In this document: positions 52,924 to 64,000 of the stretch, piece after piece
Position numbering within the stretch: position 1 is the stretch's first letter
Layout of the letters: each line of letters opens with the position of its first letter
Origin: Sarocladium kiliense
Lineage: Eukaryota > Ascomycota > Sordariomycetes > Hypocreales > Sarocladiaceae
Direction of reading: 5' to 3'
DNA: 64,000 nucleotides
NCBI GenBank assembly: GCA_030734395.1
Contig: JAUZTG010000029.1
Location: forward strand, 3,782,001 to 3,846,000
Notes under the pieces: generated by a model
What the model saw: only the letters and a program-made list of their open reading frames with translations
Database searches by the model: none
Told to the model about the DNA's origin: nothing
Position numbers and translations under genes: made by a program

Positions 52924-55900
52924 CTACTCGGGGTCCTCAAACCTGGCACGGCCCTGGTAATGAGGATACTGAACCGTATTGAACAGATGCCAGCAATTCG
53001 GCGCTTGAAGGATGTATCTGCACAGTGTCAGAAAGGGAATTGTATCAACAAGAAGGACGCATTGTAAATCTGTCGTGGCGGAGGAGCACATACCTTGCCA
53101 TGGCCTCTCGGAAGCGGGACTTGTACTCCTTGGGACTTGTCACCGTCGGCCTGTTTCTGCCACCACCCGCGAATCCGCGATCCTTGATCCAACTCTCAAG
53201 CTTCTTGTCCCACGTGTAGGTTCTGATACAGTCGATGATACCGACAACGAGTTCTTTTCTGGCCTCATCCACCGCGATCATAAGAGAGTAGTCCATGACG
53301 TTCTGTCGTGCCAGGAAAAGCGTATCGTTCCAGACTGATGCTCTCAGGAGCTTCTTGGAGTGCTCTCGTGCAAACAATGGGGATTCGTAGATGTATTCCA
53401 CCATGTTCTCATCCAAGAGAACCTCGTTCTGCTCACCAGTCGATTGAATCTTCCGGTTCCGCATTGAACCCTTCAAATCAAAAATGCGTGTTGGCGAGCG
53501 GTCGTAAAAGAGGTTCTCCGTCATAAGAAGGTCCAGTTTCACGTCTGTGCCAGTAACAGGGTTCTTGATAATGACTTGATAGAATCCAAGCATCTTCGCG
53601 ATTACCGATGGCAGCTCATGGAAAAGCGCCTCGGCCATGATACTAAAGTACCCTGGGGCGAAGCGCAAGAACGCCGAGGTTTCTATTGGGGACAAAGACT
53701 GTAGCCTTATTAGCGTGTTCCTGCCACTTTTCTTCGGTTTCTTTCACTCACTTTCAGAACAAATCGGTCGTCCAAGGTTTTTAAGAAAACAGACTTCGTC
53801 TTGCCGCCTCGGGAATCCCATTTGAGGCATCTTGAGAGCGACTCGATAATCCGCTCTGCCACACCACACTTCCGGCGCAGCGCGTCAAATTGCTCGGCAT
53901 AGAAGATCTTGCAAGTCATCACCGCCTGACCCTCCTTGAATTGGTACTTGAGATGTGTGCCGGTGACCCGCAGTAGACTCTTCTCAATCTCACCACTCTC
54001 ATCTCGCGGCCAGTGCCCGTTCTCAGACGTGGGCAGTGATTTTGCGCCTGGGTCTCCAGATTGCTCCACGTCTCGTTGCATGACATTAGTAGCTTCCTGG
54101 CGGATACGCGCAAGCTTTCCTACATAGTCGTCACCGCTAAGCGCAAGAGCAATGACTGAGCTTGGTTCATCTTCCCTGACGATAATGTCCGAGTCGACAA
54201 ATATGTGATCAGTCTGATTGACCGGGTATTCGAGTGCTGGCCAGCCACTTGCAGATCTCTCGGCCCAGAAGTTGGTGAGATATTTCATGAGACTGGTCTT
54301 TTGATGCTTTGGAAGCTCAAGTGGAATTTCTGTGCTCGGCTCAAGGGCGTCGGCAATTTCCTTGATATCGCCGAGGAACTCTTCTGGAACTTGCTCGAGG
54401 TCGCTCACACCTCCCTCATCGTCTGAATATGACTGACCTGTCTGCCTTTGGGCAGCTTCCTCCTGATCGCGCTTGGCTCCATCGTCCTGCTGACTCGACT
54501 CCGCGAGAGTCTCATGTTCGGCGGTAGATTCGACCGCAGTGGATGCCGCTTCGGCGGGCCCCGGGACTGGTGGTGCTGGTTTGTATTCCTTCTCTGCCGT
54601 TGTAACTTGGTCTGTGGAAGGGTTCGGCTCCTCAAAAGCCTCGTTGACATTGTCGTAAACCTGTACGATAGCTTTTGTTGTCGTCCTAGGAAGCATTGCC
54701 CGTGGTTGGCGGAGACTCGCTGCGCGCGACTTGCGATCCCGGATGCGCTCCCTCTCGAACTCTCTGCTGAGCTGCTCAAAGTGTCGAGCAATTGTCGAGA
54801 CCTTGGACTCCTTCTTCTTAACTAATCGAGGGATGCTGGAAGTGCTGCTCTTGCTTCTATTTTTCAACGCGCCCAGACCTAGTCGATCCGAGAGCTTTTT
54901 GTCCACTTTGATGGAGCCTTCTGGATTCTTCTCGATCTCTACATGATCCGGGGGCTTGGCCGTTTCTTTGGCAGACGGAACTTTAGGCGTAGATGAATGA
55001 GACCTGGGAAGTGTCCGAGTAGGCTGCGAAGTGGCCCGCACAAGGGGTGGCGACACGCCCACGCCGGATCTGCGCCGCGAAGGCACCTCTGTACCCGGTT
55101 TGGTGTCGACAGGTGCTGCTGCTCTATTGGCGTCCACAGTCTGGTCCGAGGATGTTTGCTCGCGTCGCATTTGATCAACTTTCTCTGACAGTGTTTGCGT
55201 TATCGGGAGGGTACTGGTAGTGGCTCTTGTTCCAGTCGGAGAATGCAGAGGGCGAGGGGCTAAGATCACTTGTGAGCCTGAGTTGCCTGAGTTCTCCTCG
55301 CTGAGGGTGGGCTGAACTGGGCTTCCCGAACTCCTTGTTGTTGTTGGCGAGCCTGCGAGATCCAAAGGCTCTACTCGCTCAATGACACCTTCCGCTGGAA
55401 TGCTGATCTTTCCGTCCTCATCGACGGAATGCTTTTCGTCAGCAGACCTTGCAGCTGATGTTGCACTGCCCTCCATACTGTTGTCTGTGTACTCAGTAGG
55501 CTGTGTGCTCTTCTCTTCAACCTCTGTGAAGGTTTGGGATGGACGGCCTTCGCTATCGGCAGCCGATCCAGTACCTTCCTGGGACGCCAGAGATTCCTTC
55601 GACTCGTTGTCTGTGAACATTTTCTTGAGTTGCAGCATAGTCAACTGTCGCATGTCCTTGTCACCCAAGTAGTCGCTTTCGAACTTCGCGAACGCCTGGT
55701 CCCATTCCCCTGCTTTAACCACCATCTCGCGGATAATACTGTTGAATGGCACGACTTCGTAGTACTTGGAATTGACGTAGATGTTCTGCAGTCGGCCAAT
55801 CATCTCTGGCTCTTCCTCTTGTACCTTCTTGGTCAACTTCTCCAAGTCAGCTTTGCATAACTCCGCTTTGTCGGGAAGAACACTGTCAATTCGAATACTG

Positions 55901-58900
55901 GTGAGCCTGGCCTTCACGGTGCCCATGAACTTGGCCCATCGATTTTGCATCTTCTCGAATATCTCATTCTTCAGCCTCAGGTCGTTAGGCACCTTCCATG
56001 TGATTCTGGCCCGAGGAACAACGATCTCGAGAAGATCAATTGGGTCCCAGTGGATGCGTATCCGGCAGTCCATGAGGCTGAAATAGCGGACATGATCTTT
56101 GTGGTGGTCGTGGGGGCACTCGACACTGTCCTTCATACGCAGTCCGCGGCCCCAGTACAGGAGTTCCAAGTACTTCCCGAAAGAGTACTTGTAGGTGATC
56201 GGCGACATATCTGTTTCCTCGGAGTCCCTCTTGCATAGCTTGCAATAGGTCCACATGGTGATACCGTCTCCTAAGCCGGGGCGTCGAGGCGGCGCATTGG
56301 GCACATGCTCCACGAACACTGTGATGCGTGACTGATCATGCACGTAGGTGCGATGATGCTCGATCATTTTGCGATCACAGGCACTCGAGGTGCAGTCCTC
56401 ATCCTTCGCGAAAATGAGGTCTTCAATGTACTGGCCGATGGTGCAGTCAGGATCCATGCCAGTGTCAACGTGTTGCTCATCGTAGAAGTTGATCGCGACT
56501 AGCTCTGGCTCCACGCACGGGATCTTTGTCTCGGTGCACACTACAGAGTGCAAGACGACAATGTTTTGATGGGAGTAGGGGTCAAACAAGTCCAGATTGC
56601 CTTGGATATAGGTCTCCCACTGTTTGGTTTGGGTCTGGTAGTTGAACAAAGCCTTATCGTACTCGGCATCGTGTACGGCATGCAGGATCTCCATGATTTG
56701 TCTCGGAGCCTTCTGACCAATTTCCTCAACCATCTCTGGCTTGATCAATTGGAAGGGCTGAGGGCCTTGCTTCTCCGCGTTTTCCCTTTCCTCAATTGTG
56801 TCATGATCTCTCAAGCGACGAAGGTAGTTGAGACGGCGCTCCTGCTCTCTGGCCTTGACGAGGAGATAGGGTTGAGTAAATTTGACGTAGGGGGATGCGG
56901 AGAGGATTTTCGTTTCGTATTTATCGACCATGTCGCTGTAGTAGGTTGGCATTGGGACATCATCAGGGACTGGGCTGTCATTGGAGCCGTGCGTGTGCGT
57001 CTCGTGCATCGAAACCATCTTCGATGGCTCGCCAATGCCCTTCTCGCTTTGTGTTCCCACCACGCTGTCTTCTGCGGTCGTGATGCTTGCGGAGTCTGCT
57101 GTCGTCTGAGTTGGCGGCTCGCTTTCGCTGGGTTGATTGACAACAACTGTAGGCCCATCTTTGCTGGCATCGTTGCCACTTGCGGCACTGGTTGATTGGA
57201 AGCTCTCATTCAGACCTTGTAATGAGCTTGACAGAGAGCTCTCAGCACCATCGAGAGGGGCTACAGATTCGTCCCTCAGAAGGCTCGACTCGAGTTTCAG
57301 GTTGTAAACCACATAGATCATGAATTCGACGATGTACTTGACGCGGCCAAGAGTAGCATGGTTCGCACCGCGAAGAGGGATAGTGCAACCCAGATCGGGC
57401 CGACATCCAGCTAGCCAAATATATGACTTCTTCTTGCCGGGATAGTCGTTATTCACGAATGTTCTGACCTCGAAGGCTGAGCATTTGCCGACGTGGACTG
57501 GTAGAGCAAGCATATCAAGGGATGAGATGATCTCGGTCTCCGCACACCTCGCAACAGCCTCAATAACTGTGTGCTTGACATTGTATGCCACAGATATATT
57601 CGCTTCAGACAGATACTGTAGAGCGACACCAGAGACCCCTTTCTCTGCGAGGAGGACTTGAGGCCGAAGGTTTGTGATTCTCTGGACCACAACCCTAAGG
57701 AACTCCTTCTCTTGTTCTATTACAGGCTGAAGGCTCATGAAATGTTGTTGGTGGCGTTGATACTCGATCGGGAAGGTGACCAAGACTATCCGGGGGTTTG
57801 ATATGCGGCGAGGCATGCTCTTTAGGGCCAAATTCTTTGTGAAAACGACACCAGAGACGTATGAGGTGTCTGCGGGCTTACCGCCAGGGATTCGTTTCAA
57901 TTTGACAAAATGACGAACATCCATCGCCTCCCCTTTGGCCACGTCCGGATCGATGTCATCAGTCGCTCGAAGAAGTACGGGGACAAGTGCTTTCTGCCAT
58001 GCCGAGGGATTTGGTATCTCCGCATCCTCGAGCAATTGATGCAACAGTCGATCCACATGTCTCAAGCTCGATTGATTCAGCTCATCCTTCACGTTCTTTT
58101 TGCGTTGAATTGAGTCACTCCGCGCCAGCTGCATTGCATTCTGCCCAGCGTGGTCCATGGAGAATAGCATCTCTGAGGAGACTGAAGGTCCCTGAAACAC
58201 TCCGGACTTCGGCCGCGGCGAGGGCAGGTAATGTATGTTGCCACTTACATTACTCAAATTCCTTCGTCGAGTTGGGCGTCGGTGACTGACAAGACTGGCA
58301 GGGCCACTAAGGTCCTCCATGCCTCTACTGAAGTGGCTCATGCCGCTGATACTCTTCTCCGCTCTGTGCCGAGTCCGTTTTGTAGAGTTCACATAGTGTC
58401 CGAAGTTTGACCTATCCCTCTCGTAGCTGCTAGAAGGCATATCATTGCTGGACATTGTTGCAAAAATACTCATCTGCTCATCTCCGCTCGAGTCATCTGA
58501 CATGTAGTCGGCCAGCTCAGGATCAATGATGTTGTCATCGTGAAATGCTGGGAACTTAGGTTTCCGTGCATTCTCTTCGTCAAGAGCCTTGCGAAAAGGA
58601 GCGCTTTGATGCTGTGCACCCCTATAACGGCCCCAAAGGGCATGTTTAGAAGGATGTCTCTTGTGACCGGCTGAAGAGTGCGGTCTGCCCGAGGTCATGG
58701 ACTTGAGGGATCGCGATGATCCAGGGCGACTCAGCTGGGGGACATCAATCTCCAAGATAGCTGATGCGCGGCTGGAGTGACCACCAACTCGACGAGTTGC
58801 TGGAATGGTCATCAGTGGAGTTGTCACGGGCCGGGAGTCATCAGGCCCCTCGTAACCAGAAATTACTGCGACTTCCTTGCCTCTAGCTGGGCTCATCGGT

Positions 58901-60408
58901 GTTGGGGATTTAGAGCGCTGATTAGGTGCGAAGTACCGAGGCAAGAAAGATTGTTCGTCACCCGATTCTTCCGAGGCGCTGGCGTTATCGAACCTGCTAC
59001 TGATGACCTCCAAGCAGCGTTTGCAGACCCGAAGAGAACCTTGCACACCAAACTTCTCCCCCGAGATGACAGTCGTGCATTTGGAGTCAAAGATACAGCC
59101 GCACGTTCGGCAGTGATGCTTGCGCCGAAAGGCCGAGAATGGCGTTTGGCAAAGGAAACATTCCTTCACTGTGTCATCCTTCATCCAGTATTCTTTGCTG
59201 AGAACTTGCCTCCGCATCTTGTCCAATTGAGCACTCATTCTATCTGAGGCGGCAGCCTGGGTGTTCTGATTGACGTGAAGACTCTGCTCCGCAGAGGCCA
59301 CACTGTTGCTGCGAGACGAATAGTTTCCATACAGCCCCGAGCTCTGCAAGGACGCTGCGTCGCCAGGTATGCCATCGAAGGATGAGGCTCGTGAAGCTGA
59401 CGATTTTGAATAGCTTAGCCGTGTTACCACCCTTGGCCGTTTTCGTATATCGTCTGGAGACAAGAGAGTTGACCCGCCAGATGACGTCCGTAGATGATGT
59501 GTCTGGATTGGGGGAAGAATCTGGGCACTGCTCTTCGATGGGCTTATAGCTGTGTCGACGCTGCCATCAACACTTGAGCTGTCGCGGCGGCTCGAAAGCG
59601 GCGGAAGTCTACCTTCCTGGATATCATACAGATCTGCCGATTCTTCAGAAGGAGATGCATCCGCCGAGGGCTCGGCCTTGCGAATAGGTAAGCCCTTCCG
59701 ACTCAAGGTAGGGCTCGCAGGCTCGGCCGATCGCACCGTACCACGTGACTCGTCGCGCTGAGACGCCGCAGGGGCAATCGTTGGATCAACAGTGACCGAG
59801 CTCGTGGCTTTATTCGGCAAGCTTTGACGGCTAGATGCCTGGGATTTATTTCCTGATATGAGGCTGATGCCTGCAGCCTTGGAGTACACTTCATCAGAAG
59901 CATTTGTGACGGTGGGAGAAGGCAAGTCAGGAGGGACTTGCTGTGAAGACATTGTCGAGATGGAAGCTGAGGTGTCATTTCGATGCATCATCGAGGATTT
60001 GGATGTGCGTGTATCGGTGATAGAGGATCTTTTTGACGATCCAGCTTTGGTACTATCCGGCGTCTCTGAGGCGGCTTTGACAGGACTCCCCACCCCCACC
60101 GCCTTTTGGAAGCGGCTATATAGCCCACTGAGACCTTGCTGAACATAATCGCCAGCAGTATTGCGATCGTCTGGAGCTGTGGAAGCAGCGGGCGGCGGGG
60201 CAAAGTCGTTGAACGTCGTCAAAGAATCACACTGGCTTGCAGAGGTGTGTATTTGGTCGAGAGCAGAGGCCAGTTGCTCCTTGTCGATGGTGGCATTGGT
60301 CGTGATCGAGGCGAGCGAGCCTCGGCGACCTCTAAGGTTGATGGGTGAAGAGATATTCAAGGAGAGAGGAGAGCCTGTAGGCTTCTGGGGGCTGTTGTGG
60401 TTGGACAT
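52924..60408 (-). CDS. FAB1: 1-phosphatidylinositol-3-phosphate 5-kinase Fab1
   Basis: Three exons, 60408-53752, 53698-53094 and 53017-52924, with introns of 53 nt (GTGAGT, GCTACAG) and 76 nt (GTATGT, GTGCAG); 2451 aa. The first join gives RFVLKSLSPIETSAFLRFAP; the second gives REAMARYILQAPNCWHLF, the proper Fab1 end. The start is the ATG at 60408 because the open frame upstream has none. A FYVE finger lies near residues 405-465 (CFLCQTPFSAFRRKHHCRTC), binding PI3P. A chaperonin-like CCT domain follows at about 840-1040, the Cys-rich CCR region at about 1150-1570 (CKLCKRDSEETDM), and the PIP kinase domain at about 2030-2451 (FDLKGSMRNR, NVMDYSLM, GIIDCIRTYTWD). The enzyme makes PI(3,5)P2 on vacuole/late-endosome membranes with Vac14 and Fig4. 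The stretch between CCR and kinase is disordered. Confidence 0.96.
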
Positions 60409-61294
60409 CGTCCACTGTCGAGCTTGTATCGTGGGCGTCACCCGCAAGCATGCCTCGAACAAGCAACGTGACAAGGAAGTGGCTTTTGGGATTCTGGTTC
60501 GAGAATCAGGAACACGGAGGTTCTCGGTATGCTAGCTATCAGGAAAGCTAGGCATGGTCGAAGCGAGACTAGTTGTAGACCGCCAAAGCTGGTGACGTGA
60601 CTGTGCCGTATGAGCTCGTCCGTCGTCCCGTCAGCACAACTGCAGTGACTCCCAGCCACGGAGGCTCGAGACCAGGATCGAGAATGACGAAAGGTCTCGC
60701 AGCGAGACTCGCACACAGCACATGGAGAATTCCAGTACTTTCGAGTTGGAGGTAGGGATCAGCTGTCGCAGGAGGGTCGTTGCGGGTGATCGCCGTGCAA
60801 AGGGAAAGGTTGGCTCAGAGGCAGTCCAACGATGGCGTCAGGGCATGTGCCGTGGCTCGTGAAGACCCACTTTCAGTCGTGGCAGGTACCTTGCCGATAG
60901 CGCGTCCCCTGAAGATGGACCATGTACCCACTACATCTCGGATTCTGGGGAGCTGTGGCGGGGCAGTCAGCCTGTCCAGTGCACCGTCAGTAACGGAACC
61001 CCTCCACGCTAGACCGTATCTAAGCTAGTCCGACATTGTCACCAAGTCGCGTTTGTGCGCGTAGAAAGCCATACGAGACTGCAAGTGACTTCAGTCTGCT
61101 TCTGGGTCACGAGGGACTGCTCAATCACCGCCGACTCTTACAACCTGCCACAACTCCAACGGCATCGTTCGCTCACATGATCGGACCCTGAGAGTTCCTA
61201 TCTGTCTTACTTCCCTCTATGCAAGTCTTGGACCCTGAGGCAATGATTCAATCGATGTGACGCCATCACGAGTCTCGCTGCCAATCACGCGGCC
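60409..61294. other. Divergent intergenic region, nothing recognised
   Basis: About 890 bp with the promoters of FAB1 (minus) and the unidentified gene at 61295 (plus). The first 66 bp are open in the FAB1 frame but lack an ATG. Confidence 0.5.
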
Positions 61295-63838
61295 ATGTCT
61301 TCCAAACGACCTAGACACGATGCCGACTCTGATGCCGACATTACGGAGATCATTAAGCGGCGCAGATTCTATACGATACCCAAAGATCAACAGAAGATCC
61401 TTGACCGAGGCAACTCTTCCTATCACAGTTTGAAGAAGCGCCACGATGGAATCCGGGGCAATATCCCATCAGCAGTACTGAACAATCTCATATCACAACA
61501 CCGCCGAAATCGAGAAGCAAAAACGACATCTGTGGAGAAGAACTCAGAATCTTCCTCGGTCTCCCAAAGGGCTCTCGATGACCACCCAGCAGCAGATAGC
61601 AGTGGTGCGACTTGTCACCACACGCTCGCCGGAACGAAGTCCCGAATTTCAGGAAATCGCAGCCAGCACGACAGCACCGAAAGTAGCAATCCGCAGAATC
61701 TACAGAGTCCCGAACCCTCGTCTTCTCCAGGCCGACTTCTATCCTGGTCGCCTTCCCCCACGAGCCATCGATCTCGGCCGGGTTCCTTGGATGCGACCGA
61801 AGCAGTTCAAGAAACGCCTGCAGCACAGCATGTTGTCAGAGCAAGAGGTTCCGCTTCAAAACCGAAACTTCGAGCTCCAGTTGATTATAACACTTTTCCC
61901 TCGAGTGATGGTCCGGAAGAAGAACTTGAAGTCGACATACCGGATGCGCAGGAATCGCCCATCCCCGTCATGAATGCTGCAAACGCACAGTTCGGGCGTA
62001 CAGGCTCATCGCCGCTTAAGCATGCCTTGGTCATGCAAAATACACCACCTTGTGCTCAGCCTCCTGCTGTTATTCCAAGTACACTTGACAATGCATCTAA
62101 GTTACCTGCGCAACAGGGTGACGTACCAAAAAAGAAGCGCAGGTGGATGCCTGTTCCTTCATTCAGTGACGAGATTCTGCCAGAGCGACCCGAAGGTATG
62201 ATAGTCAGGATGCCGAATACCAAGGTCTTCGAGATCGATAGCTCCAACTCAACCGACTCAAGCCTGATTGTTCCTGCAACACTGGAGCCGTTACGCGATG
62301 GTCGCCAAAATAGTTCCCACGGGTGTGGACCACAGCCACGAGAAGTCGACATAGAGAGCTCAAAGGCAGGAGCTTTGCTGTCCTCAAAATCTCATCCCGG
62401 CACAAGTTGTGGGCTCATAGTAGCGGCTGATGGCCACACAATAGCGCATGGCCTTGAAGAGAGTGGCTTGAAGGGTTTATACACAGTTCTACCAAGGGAG
62501 AGGGCTCATGACAAGGAGCATCAGGCCTGTTCATCCGCGACCAAGGGCGATTTTCAGTCACAGGCGCCATTCATGCTCGAGCTTGGTCCAACACCTACCA
62601 GAGCAAGATCAGCTCGCGTCTCTACTCATGGTATGCAGCTTGACACACCACAAGTCTCTCACCATGGGGACGACACTCTGCACGAGGGCATAGATCCGTA
62701 TCAACATTTCCGAACGGTCTATCCCCTCTACGAAACGACGCACCAAGGCTGCCATCTTCATTTCATCCGTGCCGCCGCTGTTCTAGACTCCCTGCGTAGC
62801 CAGAGGGCCCTGAAATCGGTTCTCTACGACGATTTCGTCCGTGCCTTCTCAGAAGGTTACGTGTCCTACGTGAAGGAGACGGGGCCAAACCGCCAGAGCC
62901 AGTCAGCTTTTGAGTGGTACAACTGGAAGGACGAGCCCATTGTGTTCGCACGGGGCGTTCTGAACCAGAAGAACCTGGATCTTGTCAGGCTTGCATATCC
63001 TCAACAATTTTCTGAAGTGACCAAACTCATCACCGAAGAGACGCCGGAGAGGCAGATGTCTCGCGAAGCATCAGAGGAGGTGCGTGAAACTATCGAGTTC
63101 GGAGATGCCGAGGAAGCGAACGAAAGTGCGGACATCGAGCTCAGAGAGCCCGACAGACCGCGGAAGACGAAAACGAATGGTCCATACCTCACGAAGAAGC
63201 TCATGGTTTCCATAGACGCGGACGAAATCCATCGGCATTCGACTTCAGTCAATGACAAGGACCTTGGTTCGGAGGCGTATACTAAGTCAGCTGGTCGCCT
63301 GCTGACAGAGCTGGGTGACACTACGAGTCATTGTGAGGTCAGCGGTCAGGTAACCGAGAGGAGCAACAAAAGGACACCTTCAAGGCCCGTTACGTCTCGC
63401 CAAGGAAGTGAAAAGCCAGTACCACCAAAGTCTGGCCCCTTCGCGCCGAGAAGTACAAGAGAGGCGTCGGAAGATGATGAGCCAGCTGTGGTGGCACACA
63501 GCTCAAAAGCAGCTGCATCCACACCATCAGCTGGGCCGAATCCGCACGCCAGGCTCGGCAGACGAGTCACTTCAGCCCCAATGGGGCCTCCCAGATCGAC
63601 AACCAATGCAAGAGCCACGTCCAATGCTCCGCCTAGTAGCAGCATGGGCAGTGTACGTAGGATTAGCTCTTCCGCGGTTCATGACAAACCACGTCCGAGT
63701 GGTATGTCCTACCTTCAGAGACTGAAGATGAAGGGAGGCAATGATGAGGCAAGAGAAGCTCGGATGAGAGAGTTGGGCCGTGCGAAGCGTTTGTCGAGGG
63801 GCGGAAGTGTGACCAGCAGTCACGCGAGCTCGAAATGA
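61295..63838 (+). CDS. Unidentified, largely disordered nuclear-looking protein with a conserved-looking core
   Basis: Intronless, 847 aa. I do not recognise the family. The N-terminal 70 residues are basic and could be ordered (DITEIIKRRRFYTIPKDQQK, SAVLNNLISQHRRNRE), with SSKRPRH and KRRR as possible nuclear signals. Residues 70-460 are Ser/Pro-rich and probably disordered. A compact region at about 465-570 is rich in aromatic residues and looks folded: DPYQHFRTVYPLYETTHQGC, FIRAAAVLDSLRSQRALKSV, YDDFVRAFSEGYVSYVKET and AFEWYNWKDEPIVFARG. The rest is again disordered with a basic Ser-rich tail ending YLQRLKMKGG and RAKRLSRGG. It diverges from FAB1. A role in chromatin or telomere biology would fit the composition but nothing in the sequence proves it. 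Confidence 0.85.
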   Translation: MSSKRPRHDADSDADITEIIKRRRFYTIPKDQQKILDRGNSSYHSLKKRHDGIRGNIPSAVLNNLISQHRRNREAKTTSVEKNSESSSVSQRALDDHPAADSSGATCHHTLAGTKSRISGNRSQHDSTESSNPQNLQSPEPSSSPGRLLSWSPSPTSHRSRPGSLDATEAVQETPAAQHVVRARGSASKPKLRAPVDYNTFPSSDGPEEELEVDIPDAQESPIPVMNAANAQFGRTGSSPLKHALVMQNTPPCAQPPAVIPSTLDNASKLPAQQGDVPKKKRRWMPVPSFSDEILPERPEGMIVRMPNTKVFEIDSSNSTDSSLIVPATLEPLRDGRQNSSHGCGPQPREVDIESSKAGALLSSKSHPGTSCGLIVAADGHTIAHGLEESGLKGLYTVLPRERAHDKEHQACSSATKGDFQSQAPFMLELGPTPTRARSARVSTHGMQLDTPQVSHHGDDTLHEGIDPYQHFRTVYPLYETTHQGCHLHFIRAAAVLDSLRSQRALKSVLYDDFVRAFSEGYVSYVKETGPNRQSQSAFEWYNWKDEPIVFARGVLNQKNLDLVRLAYPQQFSEVTKLITEETPERQMSREASEEVRETIEFGDAEEANESADIELREPDRPRKTKTNGPYLTKKLMVSIDADEIHRHSTSVNDKDLGSEAYTKSAGRLLTELGDTTSHCEVSGQVTERSNKRTPSRPVTSRQGSEKPVPPKSGPFAPRSTREASEDDEPAVVAHSSKAAASTPSAGPNPHARLGRRVTSAPMGPPRSTTNARATSNAPPSSSMGSVRRISSSAVHDKPRPSGMSYLQRLKMKGGNDEAREARMRELGRAKRLSRGGSVTSSHASSK

Positions 63839-64000
63839 GGCCAAGACGATGAACCCATCGATCACCTCTTCTTATTCTGCAGTTTGGAGTTTCAGGGCAA
63901 AGCTGTGGGTATTTAATACTCAACAGTCGGACTATACCACTTCAGGGCGGCGTTCCATCGGAAGTCTCAAGGCCTGTATTCATCCCAATGATGGAGCGGG
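63839..64000. other. 3' flank at the window edge
   Basis: The last 160 bp follow the stop of the unidentified gene and probably hold its 3' UTR. No start of a further gene is recognised. Confidence 0.4.

Overview
This window is nuclear DNA from a filamentous ascomycete (Pezizomycotina, perhaps Dothideomycetes; the class is a low-confidence guess). The signs are dense genes on both strands, many 48-79 nt spliceosomal introns with GTAAGT/GTATGT-type donors and CTAAC/CTGAC-like branch sites, fungus-specific families (HET domain, fungal NACHT STAND receptor, Zn2Cys6 regulator, fungal rhodopsin-like 7-TM protein, GH76, MDM12, VPS28, FAB1), and a class II tRNA-Ser. Exon joins were worked out by hand from splice sites and reading-frame continuity. 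All joined models keep frame to a natural stop except one, the Zn2Cys6 gene.

Layout. 0-5 kb: a mitochondrial Bax-inhibitor-family protein (3' end cut by the window) and a protein combining two cyclic-nucleotide-binding domains with an F-box and leucine-rich repeats. 5-27 kb: an accessory-looking region with long gene-free stretches. It holds a six-exon NLR-like receptor (nucleoside phosphorylase, NACHT, ankyrin; 1894 aa), a secreted mucin-like protein, a large repeat-built adhesin (1204 aa), biosynthetic threonine deaminase (housekeeping), and a HET-domain protein spliced onto ankyrin repeats. 26.7-34 kb: a small cluster of cytochrome P450, 7-TM protein, Zn2Cys6 regulator and MFS transporter. 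There is no polyketide synthase, NRPS or terpene backbone enzyme in view. 34-64 kb: mostly conserved cell biology: tRNA-Ser(GCT), a small PPxY protein, GH76 mannanase-like enzyme, methionine aminopeptidase 2, a Cep57/Ppc89-like spindle-pole protein, Noc2, a single-pass membrane protein, VPS28 (ESCRT-I), MDM12 (ERMES), an alpha/beta hydrolase, FAB1 lipid kinase and an unidentified nuclear-looking protein.

The most interesting part is 7.3-26.5 kb. A PNP-NACHT-ankyrin receptor and a HET-ankyrin protein, both of types tied to fungal self/non-self recognition or innate-immunity-like cell death, lie 11 kb apart with two fast-evolving-looking cell-surface proteins between them. The PNP domain keeps active-site residues of nucleosidases. 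Bacterial immune proteins use related domains to destroy ATP, so an ATP- or nucleoside-cleaving fungal NLR is a testable idea. Function beyond domain content is inference throughout.
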